A stretch of DNA of 64,000 bases. Source: Pseudomonas leptonychotis (GTDB taxonomy: Bacteria > Pseudomonadota > Gammaproteobacteria > Pseudomonadales > Pseudomonadaceae). Of the stretch, positions 53,422 through 64,000 are shown piece by piece (the first letter of the stretch is position 1; each line of letters opens with the position of its first letter). The notes beneath the pieces are model-generated. The model was not told the DNA's origin. It saw only the letters and a list, made by a program, of their open reading frames with translations, and made no database searches. Made by a program: the position numbers and the translations under genes. The stretch is taken from assembly GCF_004920405.1 (NCBI RefSeq), contig NZ_RFLV01000002.1, positions 682,001 to 746,000 of the forward strand, written 5' to 3'.

Positions 53422-53487
53422 AGCGGCACCCTCCAAAACGGATCGAATAAACAAACGCGCGCCTGACAACAGGCGCGCTCAGCTCGA

Positions 53488-56100
53488 TCAGCTGTTCTTA
53501 TCTTCGACCTTCCACTTACCGCCATCAAAGAACGCACGCCAGCCGGACGGTTTTCCGTCGACTTCGGTCTGTACGTACTGCTCCTTGGTCTTACGGCTGT
53601 AACGAATTACTGCAGCGCGACCTTGAGGATCCTTCTTTGGTGCATCACAGAGAAAATGATACTTGGGATCAATTTCATCGCGGTGCGGAATAATCTCAAC
53701 AACCAATGGCGCGCGCGTTTCGCGGTTCTTGGGGAATTGACTGGCCGCGAGGAACAGGCCAGATGCGCCATCACGCAGGATGTAGGTGTCGTTGACCTTC
53801 TCACACTTGAGCTCCGGCATTTTCACCGGATCCATCTTCGGTGGTGCCGCTTCGCCGCTCTTCAGCAGTTTGCGGGTATTCTTACACTCGCTGTTGGTGC
53901 AACCAAAGAACTTGCCGAAGCGCCCGGTTTTCAACTGCATCTGACTGCCGCACTTATCGCAATCCAGGCTCGGACCTTCATAGCCCTTAATGCGGTACTG
54001 GCCCTGCTCCACTTCATAACCTGGGCAATCCGGGTTATTGCCGCAAATATGCAACTTGCGGGTTTCATCGAGCAGGTAAGCATCCATGGCGGTCGAGCAG
54101 ATCGGGCAACGATGCTTGCCCAACAACACCAGCGACTCAGACTCACCTTCGTCGTCAGCGGCAATCTCATCACCCGGCACCAGGTTGACGGTCGCCTTGC
54201 AGCGCTCTTTAGGCGGCAATGCATAACCCGAGCAACCCAGGAACACCCCCGTAGACGCCGTACGAATAGTCATTGGCCGCGCGCAATCGCGACAGGCTAT
54301 ATCAGTCAGCGTCGGCGTGTTAGCACGCATACCGCCATCACTATCACCTGCGACCTCAAGCTTCTTCTTGAAGTCACCGTAGAACTCGTCCAAGACGTTT
54401 TTCCACTCACGCTGCCCTTGGGCCACGTCGTCCAGGTGCTCTTCCATGCCAGCGGTAAAGCCGTAGTCCATCAGATTGGAGAAGCTCTCGGATAGGCGCT
54501 CGGTAACAATGTCGCCCATTTTTTCGGAGTAGAAACGGCGGTTATGCAGGGCCACGTAACCGCGATCCTGAATGGTGCCAATGATCGCTGCATAGGTCGA
54601 CGGACGACCAATACCGCGCTTTTCCATTTCCTTGACCAAGCTGGCTTCAGAGTAGCGCGCCGGCGGTTTGGTGAAGTGCTGGCTCGGGTCGAGCTTGATC
54701 AGCTTGAGCGCCTCGCCCTGCCCCATGTCCGGCAACACATCGTCATCGCCTGGCTTACTCATTTGCGGCAATGCGCGGGTGTAACCGTCAAACTTGAGGA
54801 TACGACCTTTAGCACGCAACTCGAACTGCGCGGCAGTCACGGTCACGGTGGTAGACAGGTATTCGGCTGGCGGCATTTGGCAGGCCACAAACTGACGCCA
54901 GATCAGCTCATACAGACGCTCGGCATCACGCTCCATACCGGACAACTGAGTCGGTTTGAGGTTGACGTCAGACGGACGAATCGCTTCGTGCGCCTCTTGC
55001 GCCCCTTCTTTACTGCTGTAGGCAATCGGATCGGCCGGCAGATACTTCTTGCCGAACTCGCCCTGGATAAAGTCGCGCACCATGCTCACGGCGTCAGCCG
55101 AGAGGTTGGTCGAATCAGTACGCATATAAGTGATGTAACCCGCCTCATAAAGACGCTGAGCCATCATCATGGTCTTCTTCACCCCAAAGCCCAGACGGTT
55201 ACTCGCCGCCTGTTGCAGGGTGGAGGTAATAAAGGGGGCCGAGGGCTTGCTGCTGGTCGGCTTATCTTCACGCTTGCTGATGCTGTAGCTGGACGCTTTA
55301 AGCGTGTTCAGCGCAGCCATGGCCTGGGCTTCGTTCAATGGTTTGAACGCAGCACCGTTTTCGCGGGCCACTTCGAAGCGCACGTTGGCGCCTTTGGTAG
55401 TACCCAGGTCAGCGTGCACTTCCCAGTATTCTTCTGGGACGAAAGCGCGGATCTCTTTCTCGCGCTCGACCACCAGCTTCACGGCCACCGACTGCACACG
55501 ACCGGCGGACAAGCCACGGGCAATCTTGGCCCACAGCAGTGGCGAAACCATATAACCCACGACGCGATCGAGAAAACGTCGCGCCTGCTGTGCGTTAACC
55601 CGATTGATATCCAGCTCGCCAGGCTTGGAAAACGCCTCTTGAATGGCCTTTTTGGTGATCTCGTTGAACACCACGCGCTTATAGCGACTGTCGTCACCAC
55701 CAATGGATTCGCGCAGGTGCCAGGCAATGGCTTCCCCCTCGCGATCCAAGTCGGTTGCGAGATAGATGGTGTCGGCATCTTTAGCCAAACGGCGCAATTC
55801 CTCGACCACCTTCTCCTTGCCTGGAAGGATCTCGTACTTGGCTTTCCAGCCGTGTTCGGGATCGACCCCCATGCGCGCAAACAGCTGACGCTTGGCTTTC
55901 TCCTTGGGCGACAGCGCGGGCACTTCACCAGCTGCGGCCTTACCACGCTTAACGGGCTCTTTGGCGGTGCTTGCCGAGCCACTGGTGGGTAGGTCACGGA
56001 TGTGGCCGATGCTCGACTTCACCACGTACTCGTTGCCCAAGTACTTGTTGATGGTCTTGGCCTTGGCCGGGGATTCCACGATGACCAGCGATTTGCCCAT
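53488..56100 (-). CDS. topA: DNA topoisomerase I
   Basis: An 870-residue type IA topoisomerase that relaxes negative supercoils. The TOPRIM domain starts [20 protein letters not shown] at residues 3-22 and includes DLDREGEA near 118. The catalytic Tyr is in [11 protein letters not shown] near 329. The C-terminus has several Cys4 zinc ribbons (CRDC...C, CPIC...[12 protein letters not shown]...CTN), as in the E. coli enzyme of similar length. It is transcribed alone or with the two small genes downstream. Confidence 0.97.
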   Translation of the reverse strand: MGKSLVIVESPAKAKTINKYLGNEYVVKSSIGHIRDLPTSGSASTAKEPVKRGKAAAGEVPALSPKEKAKRQLFARMGVDPEHGWKAKYEILPGKEKVVEELRRLAKDADTIYLATDLDREGEAIAWHLRESIGGDDSRYKRVVFNEITKKAIQEAFSKPGELDINRVNAQQARRFLDRVVGYMVSPLLWAKIARGLSAGRVQSVAVKLVVEREKEIRAFVPEEYWEVHADLGTTKGANVRFEVARENGAAFKPLNEAQAMAALNTLKASSYSISKREDKPTSSKPSAPFITSTLQQAASNRLGFGVKKTMMMAQRLYEAGYITYMRTDSTNLSADAVSMVRDFIQGEFGKKYLPADPIAYSSKEGAQEAHEAIRPSDVNLKPTQLSGMERDAERLYELIWRQFVACQMPPAEYLSTTVTVTAAQFELRAKGRILKFDGYTRALPQMSKPGDDDVLPDMGQGEALKLIKLDPSQHFTKPPARYSEASLVKEMEKRGIGRPSTYAAIIGTIQDRGYVALHNRRFYSEKMGDIVTERLSESFSNLMDYGFTAGMEEHLDDVAQGQREWKNVLDEFYGDFKKKLEVAGDSDGGMRANTPTLTDIACRDCARPMTIRTASTGVFLGCSGYALPPKERCKATVNLVPGDEIAADDEGESESLVLLGKHRCPICSTAMDAYLLDETRKLHICGNNPDCPGYEVEQGQYRIKGYEGPSLDCDKCGSQMQLKTGRFGKFFGCTNSECKNTRKLLKSGEAAPPKMDPVKMPELKCEKVNDTYILRDGASGLFLAASQFPKNRETRAPLVVEIIPHRDEIDPKYHFLCDAPKKDPQGRAAVIRYSRKTKEQYVQTEVDGKPSGWRAFFDGGKWKVEDKNS

Positions 56101-56224
56101 GGATTGGAAAATTCCTGAATTCGGTAAATAAATGCGGGAGGCGCTGTACTGCCTGCTAGCGCGGCACCGCTATATATAGTGGCGGTCCGGCCGAGGTCAA
56201 GCGCAGCTATGGCCCGGTGTCAGC

Positions 56225-56461
56225 TCAAGGCCGAGTAAACAGTGTGCTTTCAGCCTGAAGCAAAGCAAAGCGTGGAACCGTCTCGCCGTCCACTTCAACA
56301 CTTTCACAGAACATCTCCAGCGGCCGCACCCAGAGGCCAAACTCGCCGTATAGCGCCTGATAGACCACCATCTGCTGCTCCGTCTCGGAGTGCTGGGCCA
56401 CACCAAACACACGGTATTCAGGCCCTTTGTAATGACGGTAAAGGCCAGGCTGTAATTGCAT
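56225..56461 (-). CDS. DUF1653 family protein
   Basis: A 78-residue DUF1653 protein: MQLQPGLYRHYKGPEYRVFG, then VVYQALYGEFGLWVRPLEMF and the C-terminal FALLQAE. The ATG at 56461 follows AAGGA at 7 nt. A much longer in-frame extension upstream reads as non-coding and was rejected. The family has no known function. It lies between topA and fadA on the same strand as both. Confidence 0.85.
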   Translation of the reverse strand: MQLQPGLYRHYKGPEYRVFGVAQHSETEQQMVVYQALYGEFGLWVRPLEMFCESVEVDGETVPRFALLQAESTLFTRP

Positions 56462-56622
56462 GGGTGAATTCCTTGAAGATTTTCTGCTGATAAAAAATTT
56501 CCGGGATAAATCTCTTACGCAACCTTGCGGCGACCCGAAAAGTGGCTGCCATAAATGGCTGGCCAAAAACAAAAACCGGGGCACTTGGCCCCGGTTCTTC
56601 CATCTCTTACACCCTGTAAAGC

Positions 56623-57813
<1,191 letters not shown>

Positions 57814-57828
57814 CTAGTCTGTCCGCGA

Positions 57829-59976
57829 TTAACCGAAAAACTTCTGGCCGCTAGCAGCCATTTCGCGAAGCTTGGCAGTCGGGGTGTACAGCGCGCCCAG
57901 CTCGGCGTACTTGTCGGCCAGGGCAACGAACTCAGCTACACCGACGGTATCGATGTAACGCAGCGCACCACCGCGGAACGGCGGGAAGCCGATGCCGTAG
58001 ATCAGGCCCATATCGGCCTCAGCTGCGGTATCAACGATGCCGTCTTCTAGACAACGCACGGTTTCCATGCACAGAGGAATCATCATGAAGTTAATGATGT
58101 CTTCATCAGTTACTTCACGCTGCTCGGTCACGATGGACTTCAGCAGCTCGTAAGCAACTGGGTCGATAACCTTTTTCGGCTTACCGCGCTTGTCCATTTC
58201 GTAGACGTAGAAACCTTTGCCATTTTTCTGGCCCAGGCGATCAGCTTCGTACATCACGTCAACTGCAGTGCGACCTTCAACCGCCATGCGGTCAGGGAAG
58301 CCTTCAGCCATTACGTCACGGCCGTGGTGACCGGTGTCGATACCGACCACGTCGGACAGGTACGCCGGACCCATTGGCCAGCCGAACTTCTCCATGACCT
58401 TGTCGATACGCACAAAGTCTACGCCCAGCTCCAGGAGCTTGGAGAAGCCACCGAAGTAAGGGAACAGTACGCGGTTAACCAGGAAGCCCGGGCAGTCGTT
58501 GACGACTACTGGGGTCTTACCCATTTTCTTGGCGTAGGCAACGGTGGTGGCGACTGCCACTTCGCTGGACTTCTCACCACGAATCACTTCAACCAGCGGC
58601 ATCATGTGCACGGGGTTGAAGAAGTGCATGCCGACAAAGTTTTCCGGACGCTTGAGGGCCTTGGCCAACAAGTTGATGGAAATGGTCGAGGTGTTGGAAG
58701 CAAGAATTGCATCCTCCTTCACCACGCCTTCTACTTCGGCCAGCACGATCTGCTTAACCTTCGGATTTTCGACCACAGCCTCTACAACGATGTCGACAGC
58801 GCCGAAATCACCATAAGACATGGTTGGACGAATTGCAGTGAGGGCTTCAGCCATCTTCGCCGGGGTCATACGACCTTTAGCAACGCGACCGCCAAGCAGC
58901 TTGGAAGCCTCTGCCAGCCCCATCTGGATACCCTCTTCACGGATATCCTTCATCAGGATCGGAGTACCTTTGGACGCCGACTGGTAAGCGATACCGCCAC
59001 CCATGATGCCAGCGCCGAGCACGGCAGCCAGTTTCACGTCTTTAGCGATTTCGTCGTATTGCTTGGCTTTTTTCTTCAGGTCCTGATCGTTCAGGAACAG
59101 ACCAATCAGGCTCGCAGCAACTGGGGTTTTGGCCAGTTTGACGAAGCCAGCAGCCTCAACTTCCAGAGCCTTGTCGCGCCCCATGTTGGCGGCTTTCTGG
59201 ATGGTCTTGATCGCTTCAACTGGCGCCGGGTAGTTCGGGCCAGCCTGACCTGCAACGAAACCTTTGGCGGTTTCAAAGCACATCATCTGCTCAATCGCGT
59301 TGAGCTTGAGCTTTTCCAATTTCGGCTGACGCTTGGCCTTGTAATCCAGCTCACCGGAGATGGCGCGCTTGATCAGGTCCAAGGCAGCGGCTTGCAGCTT
59401 GTCAGCGGCAACCACGGCATCCACTGCACCCATTTTCAGGGCGTCAGCCGCTTTGTTTTCTTTACCACCAGCAATCCACTCAACGGCGTTATCGGTACCG
59501 ATAACCCGCGGCAGACGCACAGTGCCGCCGAAGCCTGGGTAGATGCCCAGTTTGACTTCCGGCAAGCCAACTTTAGCGCTTTCAGCCATGACGCGGTAAT
59601 CCGCGGCCAGGCACATCTCAAAACCACCGCCCAAGGCGATGCCATTGATCGCGACTACAGTCGGAACAGTGAGGTCTTCAAAATCACTGAAGATCTTGTT
59701 GGCTTCGAGGTTGCCAGCCACCAGTTCTGCGTCCGACAACTTGAAGTTGTCGACGAACTCGGTGATGTCAGCGCCGACGATAAATACGTCTTTGCCACTG
59801 GTGACAATCACGCCCTTGATCGAACCATCAGCCTTGATCGCATCAACAGATTGACGCAGTTCATTGAGGGTAAGACGGTTGAATTTGTTGACGGATTCAC
59901 CCTTGAGGTCGAATTTCAATTCGACGATGCCACTCTCAAGAGCCTTAACCGTGATGGCTTTACCTTCGTAAATCAT
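57829..59976 (-). CDS. fadB: Fatty-acid oxidation complex alpha subunit, FadB
   Basis: A 715-residue multifunctional protein. Residues 1-190 form the enoyl-CoA hydratase/isomerase domain ([20 protein letters not shown] near 105-124). From about 310 comes the 3-hydroxyacyl-CoA dehydrogenase domain with the NAD motif [16 protein letters not shown] near 318-333 and [15 protein letters not shown] near 452-466. I chose ATG 59976 ([13 protein letters not shown]) with GGAG upstream; the long in-frame N-terminal extension is non-coding in composition. A PsrA-like palindrome with one mismatch is about 165 bp upstream. Confidence 0.95.
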   Translation of the reverse strand: MIYEGKAITVKALESGIVELKFDLKGESVNKFNRLTLNELRQSVDAIKADGSIKGVIVTSGKDVFIVGADITEFVDNFKLSDAELVAGNLEANKIFSDFEDLTVPTVVAINGIALGGGFEMCLAADYRVMAESAKVGLPEVKLGIYPGFGGTVRLPRVIGTDNAVEWIAGGKENKAADALKMGAVDAVVAADKLQAAALDLIKRAISGELDYKAKRQPKLEKLKLNAIEQMMCFETAKGFVAGQAGPNYPAPVEAIKTIQKAANMGRDKALEVEAAGFVKLAKTPVAASLIGLFLNDQDLKKKAKQYDEIAKDVKLAAVLGAGIMGGGIAYQSASKGTPILMKDIREEGIQMGLAEASKLLGGRVAKGRMTPAKMAEALTAIRPTMSYGDFGAVDIVVEAVVENPKVKQIVLAEVEGVVKEDAILASNTSTISINLLAKALKRPENFVGMHFFNPVHMMPLVEVIRGEKSSEVAVATTVAYAKKMGKTPVVVNDCPGFLVNRVLFPYFGGFSKLLELGVDFVRIDKVMEKFGWPMGPAYLSDVVGIDTGHHGRDVMAEGFPDRMAVEGRTAVDVMYEADRLGQKNGKGFYVYEMDKRGKPKKVIDPVAYELLKSIVTEQREVTDEDIINFMMIPLCMETVRCLEDGIVDTAAEADMGLIYGIGFPPFRGGALRYIDTVGVAEFVALADKYAELGALYTPTAKLREMAASGQKFFG

Positions 59977-60457
59977 CAACTGATCTCCACGGTATGGAAG
60001 CTGAACAGTACACATCGGAGCCAACCAGCAAGCTACTCCACGGCATAGCCGTCTCAGAGTAGCCCCTATCAGCCTGGCACACCCACCGACGCGATAATCG
60101 GGCTGTAAAGGCGCTGCCTTTGGAGGCAAACGCTCAATTCATACGCCCGTTTGATTTGGGTGTGCACACCTTCAAGGAAAAGCATCTGCTTGTCAATTGG
60201 CCTGTAGTGTCTGCGAAGGCGTACAAAAAATTACGTTCGCGCTGACAGAGGTACAGCGATGACTGTGTCGCAAACAGGCGGACATTCGCGGCGATATTAG
60301 GCTTACACGTTAACTTTATGCGCAAAAGTGTGATCCAGCGCATACCTAGCAAAATGATAAACCTACAGGTACAGTCGTCTCAATATCGCCGCCCCGGGCC
60401 GGCCGTAAGCAAAACAAAAACAATTAAAGCCCAACAAAGGGCGTACGGAGTTTTCCC
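59977..60457. promoter_or_regulatory. Divergent control region upstream of fadBA
   Basis: A 481-bp gap between fadB (-) and the secreted protein gene at 60458 (+). It should hold both promoters, but I could not assign convincing -10/-35 pairs. The clearest signal is a PsrA-like palindrome at 60140-60153. The gap has no credible coding frame. Confidence 0.5.
60140..60153. promoter_or_regulatory. Candidate PsrA operator upstream of fadBA
   Basis: On the minus strand CAAAC-GGGC-GTATG matches the PsrA consensus with one mismatch (GTATG for GTTTG). PsrA control of fadBA is known in P. aeruginosa. Confidence 0.55.
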
Positions 60458-61276
60458 ATGTCGAGCCGCATGCTTGCCATTTTCTTGAGCACCCTGCTCG
60501 CAAGCACCCTCCCCCTGATCAGCACCTCTAGCCAAGCTGCAGATGCCGCTACTAATTTGCTTAAGCTGCATCAACTTCGTCTCGCCACACAAAAAACCCT
60601 TGGCGACTTTTATATGTTCAACGGCATGGAAGGCGATCAACGCTACTCGCGGATGATCAGTGAATCGCTGACAGAGGTGAACACCCAGCTCAACGCGCTC
60701 ACCGAGATGCCAGGCGAAGGATCAAAGGCCTTACGCTCGCAGCTTGACCAGCAATGGAAGGGTTATCAAATAGACCTCAACAACCTGACCAGTGCATTGA
60801 AAACCCAAGGTTATACCGACCTACAACCGGTGGCCGACCTGGCTGCACGCAATCAGCAGTTGATGAGCCTGAGCCAAGAGCTGTATAGCAAGATCCAACA
60901 GGAAGGCAGTTACAGCGTTCCTGCCCTGGCTCAGCGCAGCCGTGAGCAAAGCCTATTGATGCAAGGCATTGCAGTTGATTATGCCTCGCGCAGCGCCTCA
61001 GTCGGCGCAACCTTTATGGGCGGCGGCGATGCGCGCCCCATGGAAGAACTGGTCGCTGAGTTCGCCAGCAAGATGGCTACACTGCAGAAAGAGCCGACAA
61101 ACACACCACAACTGAAGCAGTCTTGGGACGGGGTAGGCACCAAATGGCGCTACATTGAAAAGTCGTTGATCAACTACAACGAGAACAGCGTGCCATTTCT
61201 GGTTAACAAGTACTCCAACACCATTATTCAGGGAATCGAACAGATTTCCAGCCAATACGCGGCCGCCAACCTCTGA
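60458..61276 (+). CDS. Exported helical protein, PilJ/sensor-domain-like
   Basis: A 272-residue periplasmic or outer protein: signal peptide of about 27 residues (ending TSSQAADA), then an almost entirely alpha-helical region (LHQLRLATQKTLGDFYMFNG, LDQQWKGYQIDLNNLTSALK) that resembles the four-helix sensor domains of chemoreceptors such as PilJ and NarX. It has no membrane anchor or signalling domain of its own. ACGGAG precedes the ATG at 60458, and a terminator follows at 61327. Family assignment is tentative. Confidence 0.7.
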   Translation: MSSRMLAIFLSTLLASTLPLISTSSQAADAATNLLKLHQLRLATQKTLGDFYMFNGMEGDQRYSRMISESLTEVNTQLNALTEMPGEGSKALRSQLDQQWKGYQIDLNNLTSALKTQGYTDLQPVADLAARNQQLMSLSQELYSKIQQEGSYSVPALAQRSREQSLLMQGIAVDYASRSASVGATFMGGGDARPMEELVAEFASKMATLQKEPTNTPQLKQSWDGVGTKWRYIEKSLINYNENSVPFLVNKYSNTIIQGIEQISSQYAAANL

Positions 61277-61326
61277 TTGCGCGACCGTTTCTGCATTCGC
61301 TTTACCGGCCTGCCTGGCCGTACTCC

Positions 61327-61357
61327 AGCCCAGTGCTTGCACTGGGCTTTCTTTTAT
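61327..61357 (+). terminator. Rho-independent terminator after the helical exported protein
   Basis: Stem AGCCCAGTG-CTTG-CACTGGGCT followed by TTCTTTTAT, 50 bp after the stop codon. Confidence 0.9.
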
Positions 61358-61383
61358 AGGCCTGCCATCCGCTACGCGACGTT

Positions 61384-61407
61384 AAAAATTGCTCCAGGCA
61401 ATTTTTT
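61384..61407 (-). terminator. Rho-independent terminator of the gene at 61410
   Basis: AAAAATTGC and GCAATTTTT flank a 5-base loop; on the minus strand the stem runs into T residues within 3 bp of the stop codon. Confidence 0.72.
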
Positions 61408-61409
61408 GC

Positions 61410-61847
61410 TCAGGCTTTGGCCTGGAGGAAATCCACAACTTGCTGCAACGCCTCATCAGCACCACGCTCGCCCCAGCATACCGATAGCATCTGATCAGTT
61501 GCCTCAACCTTAAATACATCCGCCGGCAATGCCTGCAGTTGAGCTAAGAACGCTTGATCGGTGCAGGGCTCACGCCATTTATTAACCCATTGACCGGGCT
61601 CCAGCTGCCAATAACACCAACTGTCAACCTGACCCCGCCGCCTCCCCCGATGGTATTGCGGGCAGGTTTCTGGTGGTTGGCATGGTAACCAGTGCGGCCA
61701 TTCCTGCCGCGACAACTGCATGGCCACTCCCATGCGACGGGCCTGCAAACGTACATCCATTTGCCCGCGCTGACGCCGCGACGGAGCCAACCACGCCAAA
61801 GGACTTAACATTACAGCCAGGAGCAAAACCACAAACCAAGGACTCAT
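61410..61847 (-). CDS. Conserved membrane-anchored hypothetical protein
   Basis: A 145-residue protein with one N-terminal membrane helix (MSPWFVVLLLAVMLSPLAWL) and a basic juxtamembrane region (SRRQRGQMDVRLQARRMG), which points to a cytoplasmic C-terminal domain. That domain is rich in Trp and Cys (CQPPETCPQYHRGRRR, SWCYWQLEPGQWVNKWREPC). I start at ATG 61847; an upstream in-frame start at 61883 adds residues without membrane-protein character. No family recognised. Confidence 0.7.
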   Translation of the reverse strand: MSPWFVVLLLAVMLSPLAWLAPSRRQRGQMDVRLQARRMGVAMQLSRQEWPHWLPCQPPETCPQYHRGRRRGQVDSWCYWQLEPGQWVNKWREPCTDQAFLAQLQALPADVFKVEATDQMLSVCWGERGADEALQQVVDFLQAKA

Positions 61848-61931
61848 ATCATTATCTCGCAGGCAAAAACCTGTCATATGCACTCAAGAAGGCCATACTA
61901 AAACCATCGATACACTTGTAAGGAGCTAGCT

Positions 61932-62372
61932 ATGCCCTACCTGCACATATTGGTCGCTGTCGACCTTACCGAAGAATGCGACCCGGTCATGCACCGCGCG
62001 CAAAAACTGGCCACCAGCAGTGGGGCCAAGCTGTCTGTGGTGCATATTGTCGAACCCATGGCGATGGCCTTTGGTGGCGACGTACCCATGGATTTGTCGA
62101 TGTTGCAACAACAACAGTTTGATCAGGCTCGCGAACGCCTGGGCAAATTTTCCGCAAGCTACCCGGAATTGGGCACTGACCACTGTCATTTGGCATATGG
62201 TCAGCCGCGCCAGGAAATTCACCGCTTAGCCGAAGAGCAGCAGTGCGACCTGATCGTCGTCGGCAGCCACGGGCGCCATGGCCTGGCTTTACTATTGGGC
62301 TCAACCGCCAATGATGTGCTGCACGGCGCGCCTTGCGACGTGCTGGCGGTACGCCTGAAAAAAGCGGAATGA
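61932..62372 (+). CDS. Universal stress protein (UspA family)
   Basis: A 146-residue single-domain USP: PYLHILVAVDLTEECDPVMH at the N-terminus and the ATP-binding motif VVGSHGRHGLALLLGSTAND near residues 111-130 (G-x2-G-x9-G(S/T)). AAGGAG precedes the ATG. Family members help survival in stasis and anaerobiosis. Confidence 0.9.
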   Translation: MPYLHILVAVDLTEECDPVMHRAQKLATSSGAKLSVVHIVEPMAMAFGGDVPMDLSMLQQQQFDQARERLGKFSASYPELGTDHCHLAYGQPRQEIHRLAEEQQCDLIVVGSHGRHGLALLLGSTANDVLHGAPCDVLAVRLKKAE

Positions 62373-62379
62373 CAAGGAT

Positions 62380-62413
62380 GGCGACGAATAACGCGCCTGC
62401 GTTATTCGTCGCC
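62380..62413. terminator. Hairpin in convergent gene ends (USP / 62402 gene)
   Basis: Perfect 15-bp arms GGCGACGAATAACGC (62380-62394) and GCGTTATTCGTCGCC (62399-62413) with a 4-base loop. The right arm lies inside the last codons of the minus-strand gene. No T-tract; it may serve as a bidirectional mRNA end. Confidence 0.55.
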
Positions 62414-63088
62414 GTCGCCGGGAATCATGACTAGAGGGCGGATCTTCTGCAGCTGGGTTTCCAGCGAGTAAGTCATGCTCGATGCCATGGAGAAGAAGGT
62501 CAGGAACGCTTTGAGGTTAGAGTCCCCTTCACAGGTCGCATGAATACGCTGCCAAAACGCCTGATTGACCAGCTGCAGTTGTTGAAACATGCGCACCAGC
62601 CCCTTCAGCTCCCAGTCAGCTGCATGCCCTTCGCGAAGATTGAAGTACTGCTGCGTCAGGTATAACGACACCGTACGCAAAATGAACTCTTGGCTGTTGG
62701 CAAATGGCAGATGATGCTGGGCCATGGGCTTGAGTTTGCCCAGAACAGGGCAGGCGCTGGTCGCCATAATGACGCCAAGCAGCGCCCGCAAGCCCTCCTC
62801 CAGACCTACCTGCTTGTTGTACTCACGCTCCGGCGTACGCACCCATACAGAGACTTTCTTGAAGGCTGGCAAGCCTTGGAAGTCCTCGATCACCCGATGC
62901 AGATCGACTGCCGCCGGACAATGACTGAAATTGTCCTTGCTTAGTGGGCAGTTACTGCACTGCTGGTATTCAAGCCGGGTCCAGGCCGGCGCGCGTTGCG
63001 CCGCCTCGGCCTCATACACTCGGTCCAGCTCGATCCTGTAGCTGAACTGATGATTGTCGTCGAGAGTAATGCGGTACTCGATGGCCAT
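62402..63088 (-). CDS. Conserved hypothetical protein with Cys cluster (DUF6901-like)
   Basis: A 228-residue cytoplasmic protein starting MAIEYRITLDDNHQFSYRIE, with GGAG 6-7 nt before ATG 63088 (a longer in-frame start at 63112 lacks a ribosome site). A Cys group CSNCPLSKDNFSHC lies near residues 49-62, which could bind a metal together with another Cys near 112 (SACP). A helical C-terminal half ends QLQKIRPLVMIPGDGDE. Family name is from memory; function unknown. Confidence 0.7.
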   Translation of the reverse strand: MAIEYRITLDDNHQFSYRIELDRVYEAEAAQRAPAWTRLEYQQCSNCPLSKDNFSHCPAAVDLHRVIEDFQGLPAFKKVSVWVRTPEREYNKQVGLEEGLRALLGVIMATSACPVLGKLKPMAQHHLPFANSQEFILRTVSLYLTQQYFNLREGHAADWELKGLVRMFQQLQLVNQAFWQRIHATCEGDSNLKAFLTFFSMASSMTYSLETQLQKIRPLVMIPGDGDE

Positions 63089-63191
63089 GAATGTCTCCGC
63101 CTGAAGTCTCAAAAATCCTGTTTGAGCGTATTACCTGCTTAGCACGCCTGGCTAAACACCGATTTACGAGTTGCTGCGTTTAAACACGCTG

Positions 63192-64000
63192 TTACTCTTC
63201 CAGCTCAGCCCAACGTTCAACCAGCTGTTCCAACTCATGCTGCACCACCTGCAATTTAGCCAGCACTTCAGCCGTCTTTTCCGCAGACTGCTGATAAAAA
63301 CTCGGCGCACCAATCTGCTCTTGCAAACTGGCAACCTGCGTCTCCAGCACATCGATCTGCCCAGGAATCGCTTCCAGCTCGCGCTGCAGCTTGTAACTGA
63401 GCTTTTTCTTGCTTGCAGCCGCTACCGGCTCTGCTGCAATCGGCGTAGGAACCACTGCTGAGGCTAGTTCAGGCTTTCCAGCTTTGCTTTCGCCCACACC
63501 AAGCAAACGTGGCGAACCACCCTGGCGCAACCAATCCTGATAGCCGCCAACATACTCACGCACCTTACCCTCGCCCTCAAAGACCAGCGTGCTCGTCACG
63601 ACGTTGTCGAGGAAGGCTCGGTCGTGGCTAACCATCAGCACGGTGCCAGGGAAGGTCAGCAGCACTTCTTCCAGAAGCTCCAGGGTTTCTACATCGAGAT
63701 CGTTGGTCGGTTCGTCCAGCACCAGCAAGTTAGCTGGCTTACTGAACAACTTAGCGAGCAAGAGACGTGCCCGCTCACCGCCGGACAGCGCTTTGACTGG
63801 TGTACGTGCACGTTGCGGACTGAACAAGAAGTCGCCCAGGTAGCTAAGTACGTGGCGGTTCTGCCCGTCGATCTCGATAAAGTCGCGGCCTTCGGCAACG
63901 TTGTCGATAACGGTTTTTTCCAAATCCAGCTGGTGACGTAATTGGTCAAAATACGCCACATCAATGCGTGTGCCTTCAGCCACTTCACCGCTGGTGGGCT
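63192..64000 (-). CDS. uup: ABC-F family ATPase Uup (partial, N-terminus outside window)
   Basis: The last 269 or so residues of an ABC-F protein. The second ATPase domain shows LSGGERARLLLAKLF, Walker B LLVLDEPTNDLD and LMVSHDRAFLDNV; the second Walker A lies beyond 64000. The C-terminus is a coiled-coil domain (LQRELEAIPGQIDVLETQVA, LAKLQVVQHELEQLVERW), as in Uup, which binds branched DNA and 50S-type particles. The frame is open across the window edge (PTSGEVAEG). The Uup call rests on the C-terminal coil and on the gene neighbourhood. Confidence 0.88.
   Translation of the reverse strand, partial: PTSGEVAEGTRIDVAYFDQLRHQLDLEKTVIDNVAEGRDFIEIDGQNRHVLSYLGDFLFSPQRARTPVKALSGGERARLLLAKLFSKPANLLVLDEPTNDLDVETLELLEEVLLTFPGTVLMVSHDRAFLDNVVTSTLVFEGEGKVREYVGGYQDWLRQGGSPRLLGVGESKAGKPELASAVVPTPIAAEPVAAASKKKLSYKLQRELEAIPGQIDVLETQVASLQEQIGAPSFYQQSAEKTAEVLAKLQVVQHELEQLVERWAELEE

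Noticed and set aside
54544..55992. 482-residue + strand frame opposite topA
   Set aside because: topA is complete on the minus strand with all catalytic motifs; the + frame is compositional.
58324..60048. 574-residue + strand frame opposite fadB
   Set aside because: FadB motifs are intact on the minus strand; no start signal or domain supports the other frame.

Overview
The window comes from a gamma-proteobacterium of the genus Pseudomonas. It is GC-rich, with REP-type hairpins and GTAGGGTGG-type intergenic repeats. It carries a complete acyclic-terpene (atu) cluster, a psrA-lexA-sulA-topA-fadA-fadB block and a divergent etfBA / ETF-quinone oxidoreductase locus, all arranged as I know them from P. 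aeruginosa. The species is probably not P. aeruginosa, because blocks that lie far apart there are joined here. I saw no rRNA, tRNA or CRISPR array.

Layout. 1-10.7 kb: a DEAD-box helicase (cut by the window edge), a crotonase, a spermidine-synthase-like protein, a translationally coupled cluster (flavin monooxygenase, BASS transporter, SDR, TauE/SafE permease), then an amidohydrolase, a class II DAHP synthase and a 55-aa membrane protein. 10.7-13.2 kb: a CPBP protease and two tandem orphan periplasmic binding proteins. 13.2-26.2 kb: atuR and atuABCDEFGH for citronellol/geraniol catabolism, with paired AtuR-type operators and repeats in most gaps. 26.2-30.1 kb: a lipoprotein and a coupled VWA-lipoprotein / ECF sigma / putative anti-sigma operon. 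30.2-38.0 kb: a 1158-aa secreted protein (seven propeller-like repeats followed by RTX repeats) with its type I secretion ATPase and membrane-fusion protein, and an IS5 transposase remnant between them. 38-42.9 kb: a MocR regulator, a binding protein / DUF4398 / OmpA-like operon and a lipase-like hydrolase. 42.9-46.6 kb: etfA, etfB and ETF-QO. 46.6-48 kb: an IS3-family element with 3-bp target repeats. 48-64 kb: methylthioinosine phosphorylase, nagZ, an L,D-transpeptidase, psrA, lexA, sulA, two small conserved genes, topA, DUF1653, fadA, fadB, several conserved hypotheticals, a universal stress protein and the C-terminal part of Uup.

How it works together. The atu genes turn acyclic terpenes into CoA thioesters that feed beta-oxidation. 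FadBA carries out beta-oxidation, and EtfAB with ETF-QO passes the dehydrogenase electrons to ubiquinone. PsrA-type palindromes lie in front of psrA, in the etf divergent promoter and (one mismatch) in front of fadBA, which suggests a local fatty-acid-responsive regulon. Two LexA boxes precede lexA-sulA. The least described parts are the RTX/propeller type I secretion locus, the monooxygenase-transporter cluster, the ECF-VWA operon, a MITE-like repeat pair and a putative MocR operator set.
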